Part shown: positions 46,105-55,505 of the stretch, piece after piece
How the letters are laid out: every line of letters starts with the position of its first letter
Numbering within the stretch: the first letter of the stretch is position 1
Origin: Caballeronia sp. SEWSISQ10-4 2
Lineage (GTDB): Bacteria > Pseudomonadota > Gammaproteobacteria > Burkholderiales > Burkholderiaceae
Length of the DNA: 64,000 bases
Direction: 5' to 3'
Assembly (NCBI RefSeq): GCF_030464885.1
Contig: NZ_JALPRJ010000022.1
Span: 1-64,000, forward strand
Position numbers and translations under genes: made by a program
The notes under the pieces: model-generated
What the model was told of the DNA's origin: nothing
Database searches by the model: none
The model's input: the letters and a program-made list of their open reading frames with translations, nothing else

Positions 46105-46596
46105 ATGGAGACGTTGAACATCATGGACGATATGACGCTGTGGTTCCAACTGCACGTGCTGCAGGACCAGTACATCAACACGCTGGACAACGATCGCCTG
46201 GAAGCATGGCCGGCGCTCTTCACGGAGGATTGTTTCTACGAGATCGTGCCGAAGGAAAACGCCGACATGGGCCTGCCTATCGGCATCATCTACTGCAATA
46301 ACCAGAAGATGCTGCGTGACCGTGTAGTGTCGTTGCGCAACGCCAATATCTTCGAGGAACACAGTTACCGGCACATGACGTCGGGGCTCTGTGTAGTGGC
46401 GCAGAAAGACGGCGTGATCGAGACGGAAAGCAATTATGTCGTGATCCAGACGCGCACGAACGGCGAATCGAATGTGTATCAGGCGGGCAAGTATTACGAC
46501 AAGGTGGTGCGTACCGATGCCGGTTTGCGTTACCAGTCGAAGCGCGTGATCTATGACACCTCGCGCGTGCAGACACTGCTCGCCACACCGATCTGA
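46105..46596 (+). CDS. andAd: Anthranilate 1,2-dioxygenase small (beta) subunit
   Basis: A 163-residue ring-hydroxylating dioxygenase beta subunit (structural, cone-shaped NTF2-like fold). Family features are the opening LHVLQDQYINTLDNDRLEAWPALF with CFYEIVPKEN and the late TDAGLRYQSKRVIYDT. It follows the alpha gene by three bases. The ATG at 46105 is used here; an in-frame ATG at 46123 is the alternative. Confidence 0.88.
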   Translation: METLNIMDDMTLWFQLHVLQDQYINTLDNDRLEAWPALFTEDCFYEIVPKENADMGLPIGIIYCNNQKMLRDRVVSLRNANIFEEHSYRHMTSGLCVVAQKDGVIETESNYVVIQTRTNGESNVYQAGKYYDKVVRTDAGLRYQSKRVIYDTSRVQTLLATPI

Positions 46597-46607
46597 TGGA
46601 GGCGACA

Positions 46608-46931
46608 ATGAACCAGTTGGCTCACGCGTGGCATCCAGTGGGCGCGCTTGATGACTTCGAAGAAGGCGAACCGGTCGCGGTCGTTGCGGGTAACAAACCC
46701 ATAGCGGTTTTCCGTCTGGGCGACGATATCTTCGCGCTGCACGATCTCTGCACGCATGGTCACGCGCGTCTTTCAGAGGGTTTCGTAGAGGACGGTTGTG
46801 TCGAGTGTCCTTTGCATCAAGGGCTCGTAGACATTCGTACGGGCGCGCCGCAGTGTGCGCCCATTGTGGAAGCGGTCCGCACGTATCCGGTTCGCATCAA
46901 CGAGGGCAACGTCGAGATCCATGTTGAATGA
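46608..46931 (+). CDS. andAb: Rieske-type ferredoxin of the anthranilate dioxygenase
   Basis: A 107-residue soluble Rieske ferredoxin that passes electrons from the reductase to the oxygenase. The [2Fe-2S] ligands are C48, H50, C67 and H70 (CTHGHARLSEG ... CPLHQG). The start at 46608 follows a strong TGGAGG; an earlier in-frame start lacks one. It overlaps the reductase start by eleven bases. Confidence 0.9.
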   Translation: MNQLAHAWHPVGALDDFEEGEPVAVVAGNKPIAVFRLGDDIFALHDLCTHGHARLSEGFVEDGCVECPLHQGLVDIRTGAPQCAPIVEAVRTYPVRINEGNVEIHVE

Positions 46932-48144
46932 CGCGTATGTGATCGTTGGCGCGGGACATGCCGCGCGGCGTGCAGCCGAAACGCTTCGTCAGAAGGCGCC
47001 GGAGAGCCGCATCCTGATGATCGGCGAAGAGGCGGAACTGCCTTACGACCGGCCGGTGTTATCGAAGGATGCGTTGCTTGGGGTCGAAGGTGAGCAACGC
47101 GCTTTCATCCGCGACGCAAGCTGGTACGCAGAGCAGCGCATCGAGATTCGGCTCGGCGTTCGAGTGGCGGCGATCGATTGTGTGGAGCAGTGTGTACATC
47201 TCAGCGATGGCGCGCGGATCGGTTATCACCGTCTGCTGATTGCGACCGGATCGCGTGTGCGCCGTTTTAGCAGACCGGTCGATGAGAGCGTGAAGCTGCA
47301 TTACGTTCGTACCGTGGCCGACGCCCGCGGGCTGCGCGAAGCGCTTGTGCCGGGTGCGAGAGTCGCGGTGTTGGGCGGTGGATTTATCGGGCTAGAGGTG
47401 GCAGCGTCGGCGGTATCGCGTGGCTGCAAGGTTACGGTGATCGAACCAGCAAGCCGCTTGTTGCAGCGGTCCATGCCGCCCGAGGTCTCTTCGTTCATGC
47501 TCGGTTTGCATCGGCGTCACGGCGTGGATATGCAGCTCGAGACCACGCCGGTAGCGATAAACAAAACGGCCGAAGGCGGCGCGCTGATCAAAACCGATCG
47601 CGGCGAAGTGGCTGCGGATGTAGTGGTGATCGGCATAGGCGTACTGCCTAACGTGGAGCTTGCCGTATCGGCGGGATTGATCGTCGATAACGGCATTGTG
47701 GTTGATGAACACTGCCGTACCACCGATCCGCTGATCTTCGCGGCGGGCGAGGTGACGAATCATTTCAATGCGCTACTCGGCCGGCATGTGCGCGTGGAGT
47801 CGTGGCAAGTCGCGGAGAATCAGCCTGCTGTAGCGGCCGCGAACATGCTGGGCAACGAGGAACGTTATGCCGAGATGCCTTGGCTTTGGTCTGATCAATA
47901 CACCTGCAATCTGCAGACGCTGGGCGTTTTTGTGGCGCATCAGTCGATAGTCACGCGAGGCGATCCTGAAGGGGACGCGTTCTGCATGCTGGGGCTCGGC
48001 GCGGACAACAGACTCGAGGCCGCGGTGACGGTAAATTGCGGCCGGGAAGTCGCGGTGTGCCGACGGTTGATGGCCGCGGGCAAGGTGCTGGACCATGCTG
48101 ATCTTGCTGACCCGAACACACCGCTTAAAGGGTTGCTCAAATAG
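46921..48144 (+). CDS. andAa: Ferredoxin reductase of the anthranilate dioxygenase
   Basis: A 407-residue FAD-dependent NADH:ferredoxin reductase. The FAD site is YVIVGAGHAARRAAE, the NAD site is VAVLGGGFIGLEVAAS, and the late AAGEVTNHF is the second FAD contact. The start at 46921 overlaps the ferredoxin gene; the open frame extends to 46855, but that segment overlaps the ferredoxin coding sequence. This completes the electron chain of the dioxygenase. No catechol ring-cleavage genes follow in the window. Confidence 0.88.
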   Translation: MLNDAYVIVGAGHAARRAAETLRQKAPESRILMIGEEAELPYDRPVLSKDALLGVEGEQRAFIRDASWYAEQRIEIRLGVRVAAIDCVEQCVHLSDGARIGYHRLLIATGSRVRRFSRPVDESVKLHYVRTVADARGLREALVPGARVAVLGGGFIGLEVAASAVSRGCKVTVIEPASRLLQRSMPPEVSSFMLGLHRRHGVDMQLETTPVAINKTAEGGALIKTDRGEVAADVVVIGIGVLPNVELAVSAGLIVDNGIVVDEHCRTTDPLIFAAGEVTNHFNALLGRHVRVESWQVAENQPAVAAANMLGNEERYAEMPWLWSDQYTCNLQTLGVFVAHQSIVTRGDPEGDAFCMLGLGADNRLEAAVTVNCGREVAVCRRLMAAGKVLDHADLADPNTPLKGLLK

Positions 48145-48219
48145 CGGTCCGTATCGGCTGGGTAAGCGGGTTCGCGCTGAAGCGAAAGCTTATTGTTAAA
48201 GCTTAAGGAGCGCGCGCGT

Positions 48220-48252
48220 ATGATCTACGTCTGGAAGTTTCTGGAGCGGTGA
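48220..48252 (+). other. Possible leader ORF, ten codons
   Basis: A ten-codon frame (MIYVWKFLER) follows AAGGAG at a 9-base distance and lies between andAa and the next gene. It could be a leader peptide or a chance frame. Nothing else recognisable is in the gap 48145-48325. Confidence 0.25.
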
Positions 48253-48325
48253 AGGGTCGGTGGCGGATCGCTGTGCACCACCCACTTGCCGCAAACAAAC
48301 TAGACGTAGAGGAGAGATTCAACGC

Positions 48326-49576
48326 ATGAAGTTTGACACTGTCGTGCTGGGCGCGGGCATTGTGGGTGTTTCAATTGCTATTCATCTGCAGAAGCGTGGC
48401 CGTTCTGTTGCGCTGGTTGACCGCAAGCTTCCGGGGCTCGAAACCTCCTTCGGCAATGCCGGGCTCTTGCAGCGCGAGGGCGTCTACCCATACGCGCTTC
48501 CCCGCGACATCGGCACGCTGATGCACTACGCCCGCAACGCATCGATCGATGTTCATTACCACCGCGATGCACTGCCCGGACTTGCGCCGTTCCTCTGGGC
48601 ATACTGGCGCAATTCGGAGCCCGCGCGCCATGCCGCCATCGCGCGTCAGTACGCCACCCTGATCGAACATTGCGTGACCGAGCACGAGATCCTCGCGCAG
48701 GAAGCGGGTGTCGAAGCGTTGCTGCGTCCAACGGGCTGGATCAAGGTTTTTCACACCGCTGCCGCTCAGGACGAAGAGTTGCGCGATGCCGAGCGGTGGC
48801 ATCGTGAGTTCGGGGTGCACTACAACGCACTCGATCCGGCGAAGTTGCAAAAAACCGAGCCGCATCTCGACCGCTCGCTAGTAGGTGGCCTGCATTACAC
48901 GGACGCGGTATCGGTCACTGATCCGGGCGCGCTGGTCGCGGGCTATGCGGCGTACTTCGAGCGTTTGGGCGGACGCTTCCTGATGGGCGACGCGACGTCG
49001 CTTGAAGCAGAGGGCGATGGCTGGCGCGTGATGACGCAAGACGGTCCGGTGAGCGCGTCGTCGGCGGTGATCGCGCTGGGGCCGTGGGCTAAAGACGTTA
49101 CCTCGGCGTTGGGCTACCGGTTGCCGCTTGCGGTCAAGCGTGGTTATCACATGCACTACGCACCGAAACCCGGGACGGTGCTGAATCATCCCGTGCTGGA
49201 TGTGGATAACGGCTTCCTGATCGCGCCCATGGCACGAGGCATTCGACTGACAACGGGCGTTGAACTTGCGGATCGCGATGCGCCGAAGACCCCTGTGCAA
49301 CTAATGCGTGCCGAGCCCGTGGCACGTTCGCTGTTCCCGCTAGGCGAACGGGTAGATGACGAACCGTGGATGGGCAGGCGCCCGTGCACGCCCGACATGA
49401 TGCCGATTATCGGCCCGGCGCCGCGTCACAAGACGATGTGGTTTGCGTTCGGACATGCGCATCACGGGTTGACGCTCGGCGCGGTGACCGGGCGGCTTAT
49501 CGCTGCCATGATGACGGGGGAAGAACCGCTCATCGATGTCACGCCGTTCAGGGCCGACCGGTTTGACGCGGGTTGA
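48326..49576 (+). CDS. FAD-dependent amino acid/amine dehydrogenase (DadA-like)
   Basis: A 416-residue flavoprotein of the DAO superfamily. The FAD-binding start is TVVLGAGIVGVSIAIHLQKR. C-terminal blocks include GRRPCTPDMMPIIGPAP and GHAHHGLTLGAVTGRL. These features and length match DadA-type D-amino acid dehydrogenases that feed electrons to the respiratory chain. The start at 48326 follows GGAGAG. It is followed by a phosphatase gene in the same direction after 91 bases. Confidence 0.87.
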   Translation: MKFDTVVLGAGIVGVSIAIHLQKRGRSVALVDRKLPGLETSFGNAGLLQREGVYPYALPRDIGTLMHYARNASIDVHYHRDALPGLAPFLWAYWRNSEPARHAAIARQYATLIEHCVTEHEILAQEAGVEALLRPTGWIKVFHTAAAQDEELRDAERWHREFGVHYNALDPAKLQKTEPHLDRSLVGGLHYTDAVSVTDPGALVAGYAAYFERLGGRFLMGDATSLEAEGDGWRVMTQDGPVSASSAVIALGPWAKDVTSALGYRLPLAVKRGYHMHYAPKPGTVLNHPVLDVDNGFLIAPMARGIRLTTGVELADRDAPKTPVQLMRAEPVARSLFPLGERVDDEPWMGRRPCTPDMMPIIGPAPRHKTMWFAFGHAHHGLTLGAVTGRLIAAMMTGEEPLIDVTPFRADRFDAG

Positions 49577-49667
49577 AGGCGGGTTGAATGCGCGCTCTGA
49601 AAATTTACCGATAGCGCCGTAGAATCGGTCTGGCGCAATCGTTCCCACCCTCATCCTGCCAACGCCA

Positions 49668-50276
49668 ATGAACGCTACTGTTACCGAAAACCACGTGAAC
49701 CAACCCGAGATCTGGCTGATCCGTCATGGTGAAACCGAATGGAGCCTATCCGGCCAGCACACGGGCCGCACTGACATTCCGCTGACAGACCACGGCCGTG
49801 TACAAGCCCGTTCGCTGCGGCCCGTGCTTGCGGCCCAGCCCTTCGATCTAGTGCTGTGCAGTCCGATGAGCCGTGCCCGCGATACCTGCGCCGAAGCGGG
49901 TCTCGGCGGTCAGGCAGAAGAGGAGCCGCGCCTGAGCGAATGGGATTACGGTATCTACGAAGGCCGCAAGACGAAGGACATTCGCGCTGAAGATCCCGAC
50001 TGGTCGGTGTGGACTTCGCCAATACCGCAAGGCGAGAGCGTTGAAGAAATTCAGGCGCGGGCGGAATCCCTGATCCAGCGGCTGCTTTCCGCGAGCGGGC
50101 GCATCGCGCTGTTTTCGCATGCGCATTTCCTGCGTGTGCTCGGTGGCTGCTGGATGGCCGATTCAGCGGTGCTGGGGGCGCATTTGCTACTCGATACAGC
50201 GTCAGTCAGCGTGCTTGGTTTCGATCGGGAAACAAGGGCACTCAAGCAGTGGAACGTACGTTATCCGCAGTCGTAG
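49668..50276 (+). CDS. Histidine phosphatase family protein
   Basis: A 202-residue two-histidine phosphatase: phosphohistidine in IWLIRHGETEWS, second His in IALFSHAHFLRVL, and the LCSPMSRARDTCAEAG segment. It resembles broad-specificity phosphoglycerate mutase-like phosphatases. It ends 14 bases before the convergent SDR gene. Confidence 0.87.
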   Translation: MNATVTENHVNQPEIWLIRHGETEWSLSGQHTGRTDIPLTDHGRVQARSLRPVLAAQPFDLVLCSPMSRARDTCAEAGLGGQAEEEPRLSEWDYGIYEGRKTKDIRAEDPDWSVWTSPIPQGESVEEIQARAESLIQRLLSASGRIALFSHAHFLRVLGGCWMADSAVLGAHLLLDTASVSVLGFDRETRALKQWNVRYPQS

Positions 50277-50289
50277 AGCGGTTTAGAGG

Positions 50290-50973
50290 CTAGAATAAAT
50301 CCTCGTGCCGGTAATTCACCAGGATCTCCGCGACGCTTGCCGTATTCGGCATCGCGATGGTGTTCGCTATCAGCAAGGCCAGGTCCTCAGGCTGTGTCAG
50401 CGCCTGAGGTTCGAGACCGGCTATCCCCGCCGCCATGTCGGTATTCACGAAGCCGGGGCAGATCGCGGTCGCGCGAATGCCGTCGTCCCAGCCGGCTCGC
50501 CGCACAGCATGATTCAACGCGATCACCGCATGCTTCGACATCTGGTAACCCGCGTTCAGGTTCTTCACCCGCTTGCCCGACAACGACGCAATCTGCACGA
50601 CGCGTGCATCGCCGGGTTTGCGCAGGTGCGGCAACGCTGCCTGGATCAGACGGAAGGGCGCCTTCACGTTGATATCGAGTGTCTCTTCCAGCAGTTCGTC
50701 GGTACCTTCCTCGAGCGTGATGTGAGTGCAGATTCCCGCGTTGCTGATCAAGACATCGATACCGCCAAAATGCTCGACGGTCGCGTCGACCCAGCGGCGT
50801 CCGCTTAGTGGATCGCGCGCTTCATAAGCGAACGTGAATGCATCGAATGGAATCTGCGCCGACAAGGGATCACGCATTCCCAGCGACAGCCGATAACCAC
50901 GCCGGTGCAATTCCGTCGCCACCGCGAGGCCGATGCCGCGATTCGCGCCGGAGATCATCGCTACCTTGTTCAC
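50290..50973 (-). CDS. Short-chain dehydrogenase/reductase
   Basis: A 227-residue SDR with the cofactor loop VAMISGANRGIGLAVA, the NAG of DVLISNAGIC, catalytic Ser in VQIASLSGKRV and YxxxK in YQMSKHAV. It is the last gene of a minus-strand group (FAD enzyme, binding protein, permease, FAD enzyme, SDR), starting 12 bases after the FAD gene. It might oxidise or reduce the carbonyl product made by the flavoenzymes (inference). Confidence 0.88.
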   Translation of the reverse strand: MNKVAMISGANRGIGLAVATELHRRGYRLSLGMRDPLSAQIPFDAFTFAYEARDPLSGRRWVDATVEHFGGIDVLISNAGICTHITLEEGTDELLEETLDINVKAPFRLIQAALPHLRKPGDARVVQIASLSGKRVKNLNAGYQMSKHAVIALNHAVRRAGWDDGIRATAICPGFVNTDMAAGIAGLEPQALTQPEDLALLIANTIAMPNTASVAEILVNYRHEDLF

Positions 50974-50984
50974 TATCGAGATCC

Positions 50985-52325
50985 TTAAAAGCCTGCGTCG
51001 ATAACAATCTTCGTGCCGTCACTGAAACGGCTTAGCCGGAACAGGTGCGGATCGACCAGCGGTTTGTCGTTGGTGACCAGATCCGCCATCAGCTTTCCTG
51101 CGGCTGGGCCAATGCCAAAACCATGCCCCGAAAAGCCCGTGCCGATGAAAAGCCCAGGCACGCTTTCGACGCCCGATATCACCGGAATAGCGTCCGGTGT
51201 AACGTCCATGAGACCTGCCCAGCGCTGCGCGATGCGTGCGCCGCTCAGGTGCGGAAAGACCTTCACGAACTCACGCAGGCCGGCATCGGTATAAGCGGAA
51301 ATTGGCTCGGGATCGAGCGTGCGGACGTTTTCGAAGGCAGTCGGTTTATCAAGCGCCCAATGACGCGGCCGACGTAGTTCATCGAAGAAACGCGCGCCCA
51401 TTCCAACCCTCAACGCGCCCAGTTGACTCTTCAGTGCGGGGATATATTTGGGCAACAGGCGGAAGCTGTCGGGTGTGATATCCGTGTACGTACGAAAGCC
51501 GAACGCAATCGTATAACCACCGTCCGCGCGCTTGCGAAACGCGAATTCCTTATTGCTTGCGCTCACCGCGGGACCGCCTTCAATAGGCGCTGTCCGCAAC
51601 ACGGAAGCCTTCACCATCAACTGCGGCACGTTGATATCCAGGTTCCCGCAGAACAGCCGCGACCACGCGCCGCCCGCAACCACCACGCTCTTGCAGCGAA
51701 TCGTACCCAGCTCGGTGACGACAGCACTGACTCGGCCCGCGCTTGTTTCCACACCACGCACCGCACAGGGCGTCAGGATTTTCACACCGCGCTTGCGCAG
51801 TGCATTCGCTATCGCCGGCGCGGCTTTCTGCGGTTCGGCGCGGCCATCTCCCGGCGTGTACAAGCCGCCCTTGAATGCCTTTGTCGCGCCCGGCAGCAAA
51901 CCGGCGACGGTCTTGGGATCGACTTCGCGGGTATCGAATGCATCGCGGCCGGCCAACGCTCGCGCCTTCTCTAGCCACACGCGATGAGCTTCCATCTTCG
52001 TGTCGTCATTAGCCATATACAGGATGCCGCACTGCTTGAAACCGGTATCGATGCCGAGCGTCTGGTCGAGCGTGCGCCACAGCTTCAGGCTTTCAATACT
52101 CAGCTCGAATTCGCGCATGTCGCGATGCGTGACACGCACCCAGCCCCAGTTGCGGCTGGATTGCTCGCCCGCTATATGCCCCTTCTCGCATACCGCTACA
52201 CGCAAGCCTCTATTGCTCAGATACAGCGCCGTACTCACGCCGATGATCCCGCCACCGACCACGACGACATCCACTTCGTCCGGCAGGGTGGTGTCGTCGG
52301 CGACGGTCTCGACTGGTGGTCCCAT
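50985..52325 (-). CDS. FAD-dependent oxidoreductase (DAO superfamily)
   Basis: A 446-residue flavoprotein: FAD loop VVVVGGGIIGVSTALYLSNRG, followed by SSRNWGWVRVTHRDMREFEL. The late GLFIGTGFSGHGFGIGPAAGK block binds FAD and closes the active site. This is the layout of glycine/sarcosine oxidase-like enzymes acting on secondary or D-amino acids. It follows the permease gene by 19 bases in the same transcript. Confidence 0.87.
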   Translation of the reverse strand: MGPPVETVADDTTLPDEVDVVVVGGGIIGVSTALYLSNRGLRVAVCEKGHIAGEQSSRNWGWVRVTHRDMREFELSIESLKLWRTLDQTLGIDTGFKQCGILYMANDDTKMEAHRVWLEKARALAGRDAFDTREVDPKTVAGLLPGATKAFKGGLYTPGDGRAEPQKAAPAIANALRKRGVKILTPCAVRGVETSAGRVSAVVTELGTIRCKSVVVAGGAWSRLFCGNLDINVPQLMVKASVLRTAPIEGGPAVSASNKEFAFRKRADGGYTIAFGFRTYTDITPDSFRLLPKYIPALKSQLGALRVGMGARFFDELRRPRHWALDKPTAFENVRTLDPEPISAYTDAGLREFVKVFPHLSGARIAQRWAGLMDVTPDAIPVISGVESVPGLFIGTGFSGHGFGIGPAAGKLMADLVTNDKPLVDPHLFRLSRFSDGTKIVIDAGF

Positions 52326-52344
52326 ACGTTGTTATTCCCTGGCT

Positions 52345-53133
52345 TTAGTTGTGTTGTTCGGCCATGCTCGCGCGGGCTGCCGCAGCCTCGCGTTTGAGTT
52401 GCTTACGAGTGGTGGCGCTTGCGCCGCCATAACGCGGATTCGAATGCCGGTTGGTCCAGCGGTCGATATGATTGATTGCATGCGTGAGCGGTATGGTAAT
52501 CAGCAAGTAGACGAGGCCGGCCGCGACCAGCGGCGACAGGTTCGCCGTGTTCACCGACGTGTTCTGTCCAATCGTGAACAAGTCGCGTTGCGAGGTCAGC
52601 AAGCCGAGAAAATAAACGAGGCTTGAATCCTTGACGATTGAAATGAACTGGTTCGCAAGCGCGGGCAGGATGCGCCGGACGCCTTGCGGTACGATCACAT
52701 GACGCATGGCGGTCCAGTACGTCATGCCAAGCGCCTGACACGCGGAGAGCTGCCCCTTGCCCACGCTCTGAATACCCGAGCGAAAAATCTCCGCTATATA
52801 CGCCGATGAAATCAGCCCGAGCGCCACGATCGCAAGCGGATACGGATTCGGCCCGAAGATCGACAGCCCGAGCGGCGCGAGCCCTTGCCCCACGAGCAGG
52901 ATTACCAGCGCCGCGGGCAGACCGCGAAAGACCTCGACGAACACACGCGCCGGCACTTCGAGCCAGCGCATATGCGACACCGCCATCAACGCCAGCACCA
53001 TGCCCGCGACGATCCCGAGCAAGGTCGAAAACAGCGACAGCACAAGCGTGTTGACAAGCCCGGTTTCGAGCAGCGCAGGCAGCGATCCCGTGAGCAACTG
53101 CCAGTCGAGGAAGTTCTGCAGGAATGCGTTCAT
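52345..53133 (-). CDS. Amino acid ABC transporter permease (HisM/GlnP type)
   Basis: A 262-residue permease. It begins with a hydrophobic helix and the EVFRGLPAALVILLV segment typical of His/Glu/Arg-type permeases. The coupling loop is QLSACQALGMTYWTAMRHVIVPQGVRRILPA. No ATP-binding subunit or second permease is encoded next to it, so an ATPase encoded elsewhere must be shared. The last 30 residues are Ala/Arg-rich and hydrophilic. Confidence 0.9.
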   Translation of the reverse strand: MNAFLQNFLDWQLLTGSLPALLETGLVNTLVLSLFSTLLGIVAGMVLALMAVSHMRWLEVPARVFVEVFRGLPAALVILLVGQGLAPLGLSIFGPNPYPLAIVALGLISSAYIAEIFRSGIQSVGKGQLSACQALGMTYWTAMRHVIVPQGVRRILPALANQFISIVKDSSLVYFLGLLTSQRDLFTIGQNTSVNTANLSPLVAAGLVYLLITIPLTHAINHIDRWTNRHSNPRYGGASATTRKQLKREAAAARASMAEQHN

Positions 53134-53162
53134 GGCGCTCTCCGAATCAGGTCGGCGGACAT

Positions 53163-53981
53163 TCAGCTACCGGTTTTCATCTCGTACGGCGGCAGGCTGG
53201 CGGGCTTCGGATAGCCGGGATGGAACTGCGTGTAGAGCTTCATCCAGGTGCCGTCGGCCACCAGTTCGTTAAGCGTCTTGTTGACCGCCGCTTCGAGCTT
53301 GGCGTTGCCCTTGCGCATCGGGAAACCGGCCGGCAGGTTGACGGCCGATATATCCAGCCGGTCCGTAATGTTCAACTGCGGATACTTGCTTTGCAGACCG
53401 TCGACGAGCGATTTATCGATGAAAAAACCATCGATGTATTTCGAACGCATGGAGAGGAAACCTGCGTTCAGATTGGGGAAACGCACGATCTGCGCGCCCG
53501 GCAAGTAGCTGTCCGAATACGTATCTTCAATCGTACCTTGCACCACGCCGATACGCTTGTCCTTCACCGAGGCCTTGTCGCTGGTGATCGGGCTGTCGGG
53601 CAAGGTCGCTACGCTAAGCAGGCCTGTGAGATAACCCTCGGAAAAATCGACCATCTTCAGCCGGTCTTTCGTGATCGAAATCGATCCGGCGGCAAGGTCA
53701 ACCTGCTGGTTCGACACGCTTGGCAGCAAGCCGCTGAAGTCCTGTGCGCGGAAGTCGACGCTTAAGCCCAGCTTGGCTCCAATAGCACGCAGCAGTTCTA
53801 CGTCGAAGCCCGTCATCTTGCCGTCGTCGATGTACGAATAGGGCTTGTTATTGGCGTCCACGCCCGCCATCAGCTTGCCCGGAGCAAGCGTGCCGAGGTC
53901 ATCGGCATATGCGCTGGTCGCGGCCATCAAGGAGAGGGGAACGACGATGGAAACGAGGCTGAGAAAATGTCGGAACCGCAT
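53163..53981 (-). CDS. Amino acid ABC transporter substrate-binding protein
   Basis: A 272-residue periplasmic binding protein. The signal peptide covers about 1-26 (MRFRHFLSLVSIVVPLSLMA...). The mature part has LMAGVDANNKPYSYI, GFDVELLRAIGAKLGL and QVDLAAGSISITKDRLKMV, all typical of the SBP_bac_3 family. It lies 29 bases upstream of the permease gene. The ligand is probably an amino acid or a derivative, matching the flanking amine-oxidising flavoenzymes. Confidence 0.9.
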   Translation of the reverse strand: MRFRHFLSLVSIVVPLSLMAATSAYADDLGTLAPGKLMAGVDANNKPYSYIDDGKMTGFDVELLRAIGAKLGLSVDFRAQDFSGLLPSVSNQQVDLAAGSISITKDRLKMVDFSEGYLTGLLSVATLPDSPITSDKASVKDKRIGVVQGTIEDTYSDSYLPGAQIVRFPNLNAGFLSMRSKYIDGFFIDKSLVDGLQSKYPQLNITDRLDISAVNLPAGFPMRKGNAKLEAAVNKTLNELVADGTWMKLYTQFHPGYPKPASLPPYEMKTGS

Positions 53982-54030
53982 GATGGTTGCTCCAGGAAGA
54001 CAGCAGTGGATTGAAAGTAAAGCGGTACTG

Positions 54031-55353
54031 CTAAGACAACGCGCCGCGCACGCGTCCGTTCCAGCAGTCGTCGAGTTGATACAGCGCAGCGCCCAGCGGC
54101 ACGATCAAGGTGCTGGCGATGCCGCCCGGACTCAGCGGAAATGGACCTTCGCCGAATGCGCCGGGCGCGGCATCGAGACCCAGCAGGGTTCTCGCAATGC
54201 GCTGCCCGAGGTAAGTCATCAGCGCGACGCCATTGCCGTTGCAGCCTAGCGCGTAAAACACGCCGTCGCGCTTGCCGATGTGCGCGAGTTTGTCGCCGGT
54301 CATCGCAACGTATCCTTTCCATGCATGCGTGATACGCACGTCGCGCAAGGCGGGCCAGAGGTGCACCATTTTTGCGTGCAGGATTCGGGCCGCCGCCCGT
54401 TCGCCGACCTCGCGAAACGAGGGTCGCGAGCCGAACAACATGCGCGTGCCGTCGGGCGAGGGGCGCGTATAAAACAGGTTGCGCTTGGAGTCGCTGATCA
54501 TGCGGCGGCCTGGATTCAATACCTCCATCAGTCCTGGCGGCAGGGGTTCCGTTGCGATCTGATAGCTCGCCACCGGCAGCACGCGACGCGCGAAAAACGG
54601 CAGCAAGCGTCCCGTATAACCGTTGGTCGCAACCAGCACTTGCCCGGCATCGATCCTGCCGCGCGCTGTATGTACACGGAAGCGCGCGCCAGTCCGTTCA
54701 ATCTGTTCCACTGCCGCGTGCGAGTGCAGGCTTGCGCCGCGCCGCCGCGCAAGCTCGCGTAGCGCGCGGTGATATTTCGCCGTGTGCAGCCCGCCGTATT
54801 CATCCACAAGAATGCCGCCGTAGTAATAGTCCGAGCCGACCATCACACGTTGTTCCGCACGCGTCACCACATGCACCGTCACGCCGGTTTTCTCGCGCAG
54901 CAGGTCGCCTTGCCGGCGCAACCGCTCGAAATGACCGGGTGTGAAGGCACCAAAAAAGCGGCCCGTTATCTCAAGGTCGGCGTCGAGTGCCTCATCGGCT
55001 ATCAGGCGCTTCAGGTAGTCGAAGCTCGCCGTCGATTCTGCCATCAAGCGGCCCAGCCGTTCCGCCGATACCCCGCGTATCGCGTCGGTCAGCGCCAGCT
55101 TCTGCCCGCTCGACACCATACCGCCGCTGCGCGTGCTGCCGCCCGAGCCGATCTCGGCGGCATCCAGCACCGCCACCGATGCACCTTGCCGCGCCGCTTC
55201 CGCCGCCGCCGATAACCCGCAATAGCCGCTGCCCACGATCACGAGATCCACGCTTGGCGGCAGCGCAACGCGAGACGTTTCGGGTGGTGCCGCGTCCCAC
55301 CAATAGGGCGCGAGGCGGAAGTCATCGTGGAAAAGCAGTGTGTCGGCTCGCAT
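54031..55353 (-). CDS. FAD-dependent oxidoreductase (PuuB/DAO-like)
   Basis: A 440-residue flavoprotein with LVIVGSGYCGLSAAAEAARQG as the FAD loop and SGGMVSSGQKLAL after it. A late GVFYALGCNGNGVALMTYLGQRIA stretch matches gamma-glutamylputrescine oxidase-like enzymes. The N-terminal FHDDFRLAPYWWDAAPP is also typical of that group. It is the first gene of the minus-strand cluster and is divergent from the LysR gene. Confidence 0.87.
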   Translation of the reverse strand: MRADTLLFHDDFRLAPYWWDAAPPETSRVALPPSVDLVIVGSGYCGLSAAAEAARQGASVAVLDAAEIGSGGSTRSGGMVSSGQKLALTDAIRGVSAERLGRLMAESTASFDYLKRLIADEALDADLEITGRFFGAFTPGHFERLRRQGDLLREKTGVTVHVVTRAEQRVMVGSDYYYGGILVDEYGGLHTAKYHRALRELARRRGASLHSHAAVEQIERTGARFRVHTARGRIDAGQVLVATNGYTGRLLPFFARRVLPVASYQIATEPLPPGLMEVLNPGRRMISDSKRNLFYTRPSPDGTRMLFGSRPSFREVGERAAARILHAKMVHLWPALRDVRITHAWKGYVAMTGDKLAHIGKRDGVFYALGCNGNGVALMTYLGQRIARTLLGLDAAPGAFGEGPFPLSPGGIASTLIVPLGAALYQLDDCWNGRVRGALS

Positions 55354-55505
55354 GGTTCGCTTGGAATGGCTAGTCGGCAATCAGTCCAGGAACGAGTCTA
55401 GGAGCGCCGCCATCATCCGGTCAAATACGGCCAAAAACGCCTGCTATTCATTTTTGATATGACAAGCTTGGGTGTCGGCTAGGAAAATCAGAGGGAGGCA
55501 CGCAC

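Noticed and set aside
45562..46608. 348-codon minus-strand frame opposite the dioxygenase genes
   Set aside because: Antisense shadow; the plus strand has intact iron-site motifs and ribosome sites.
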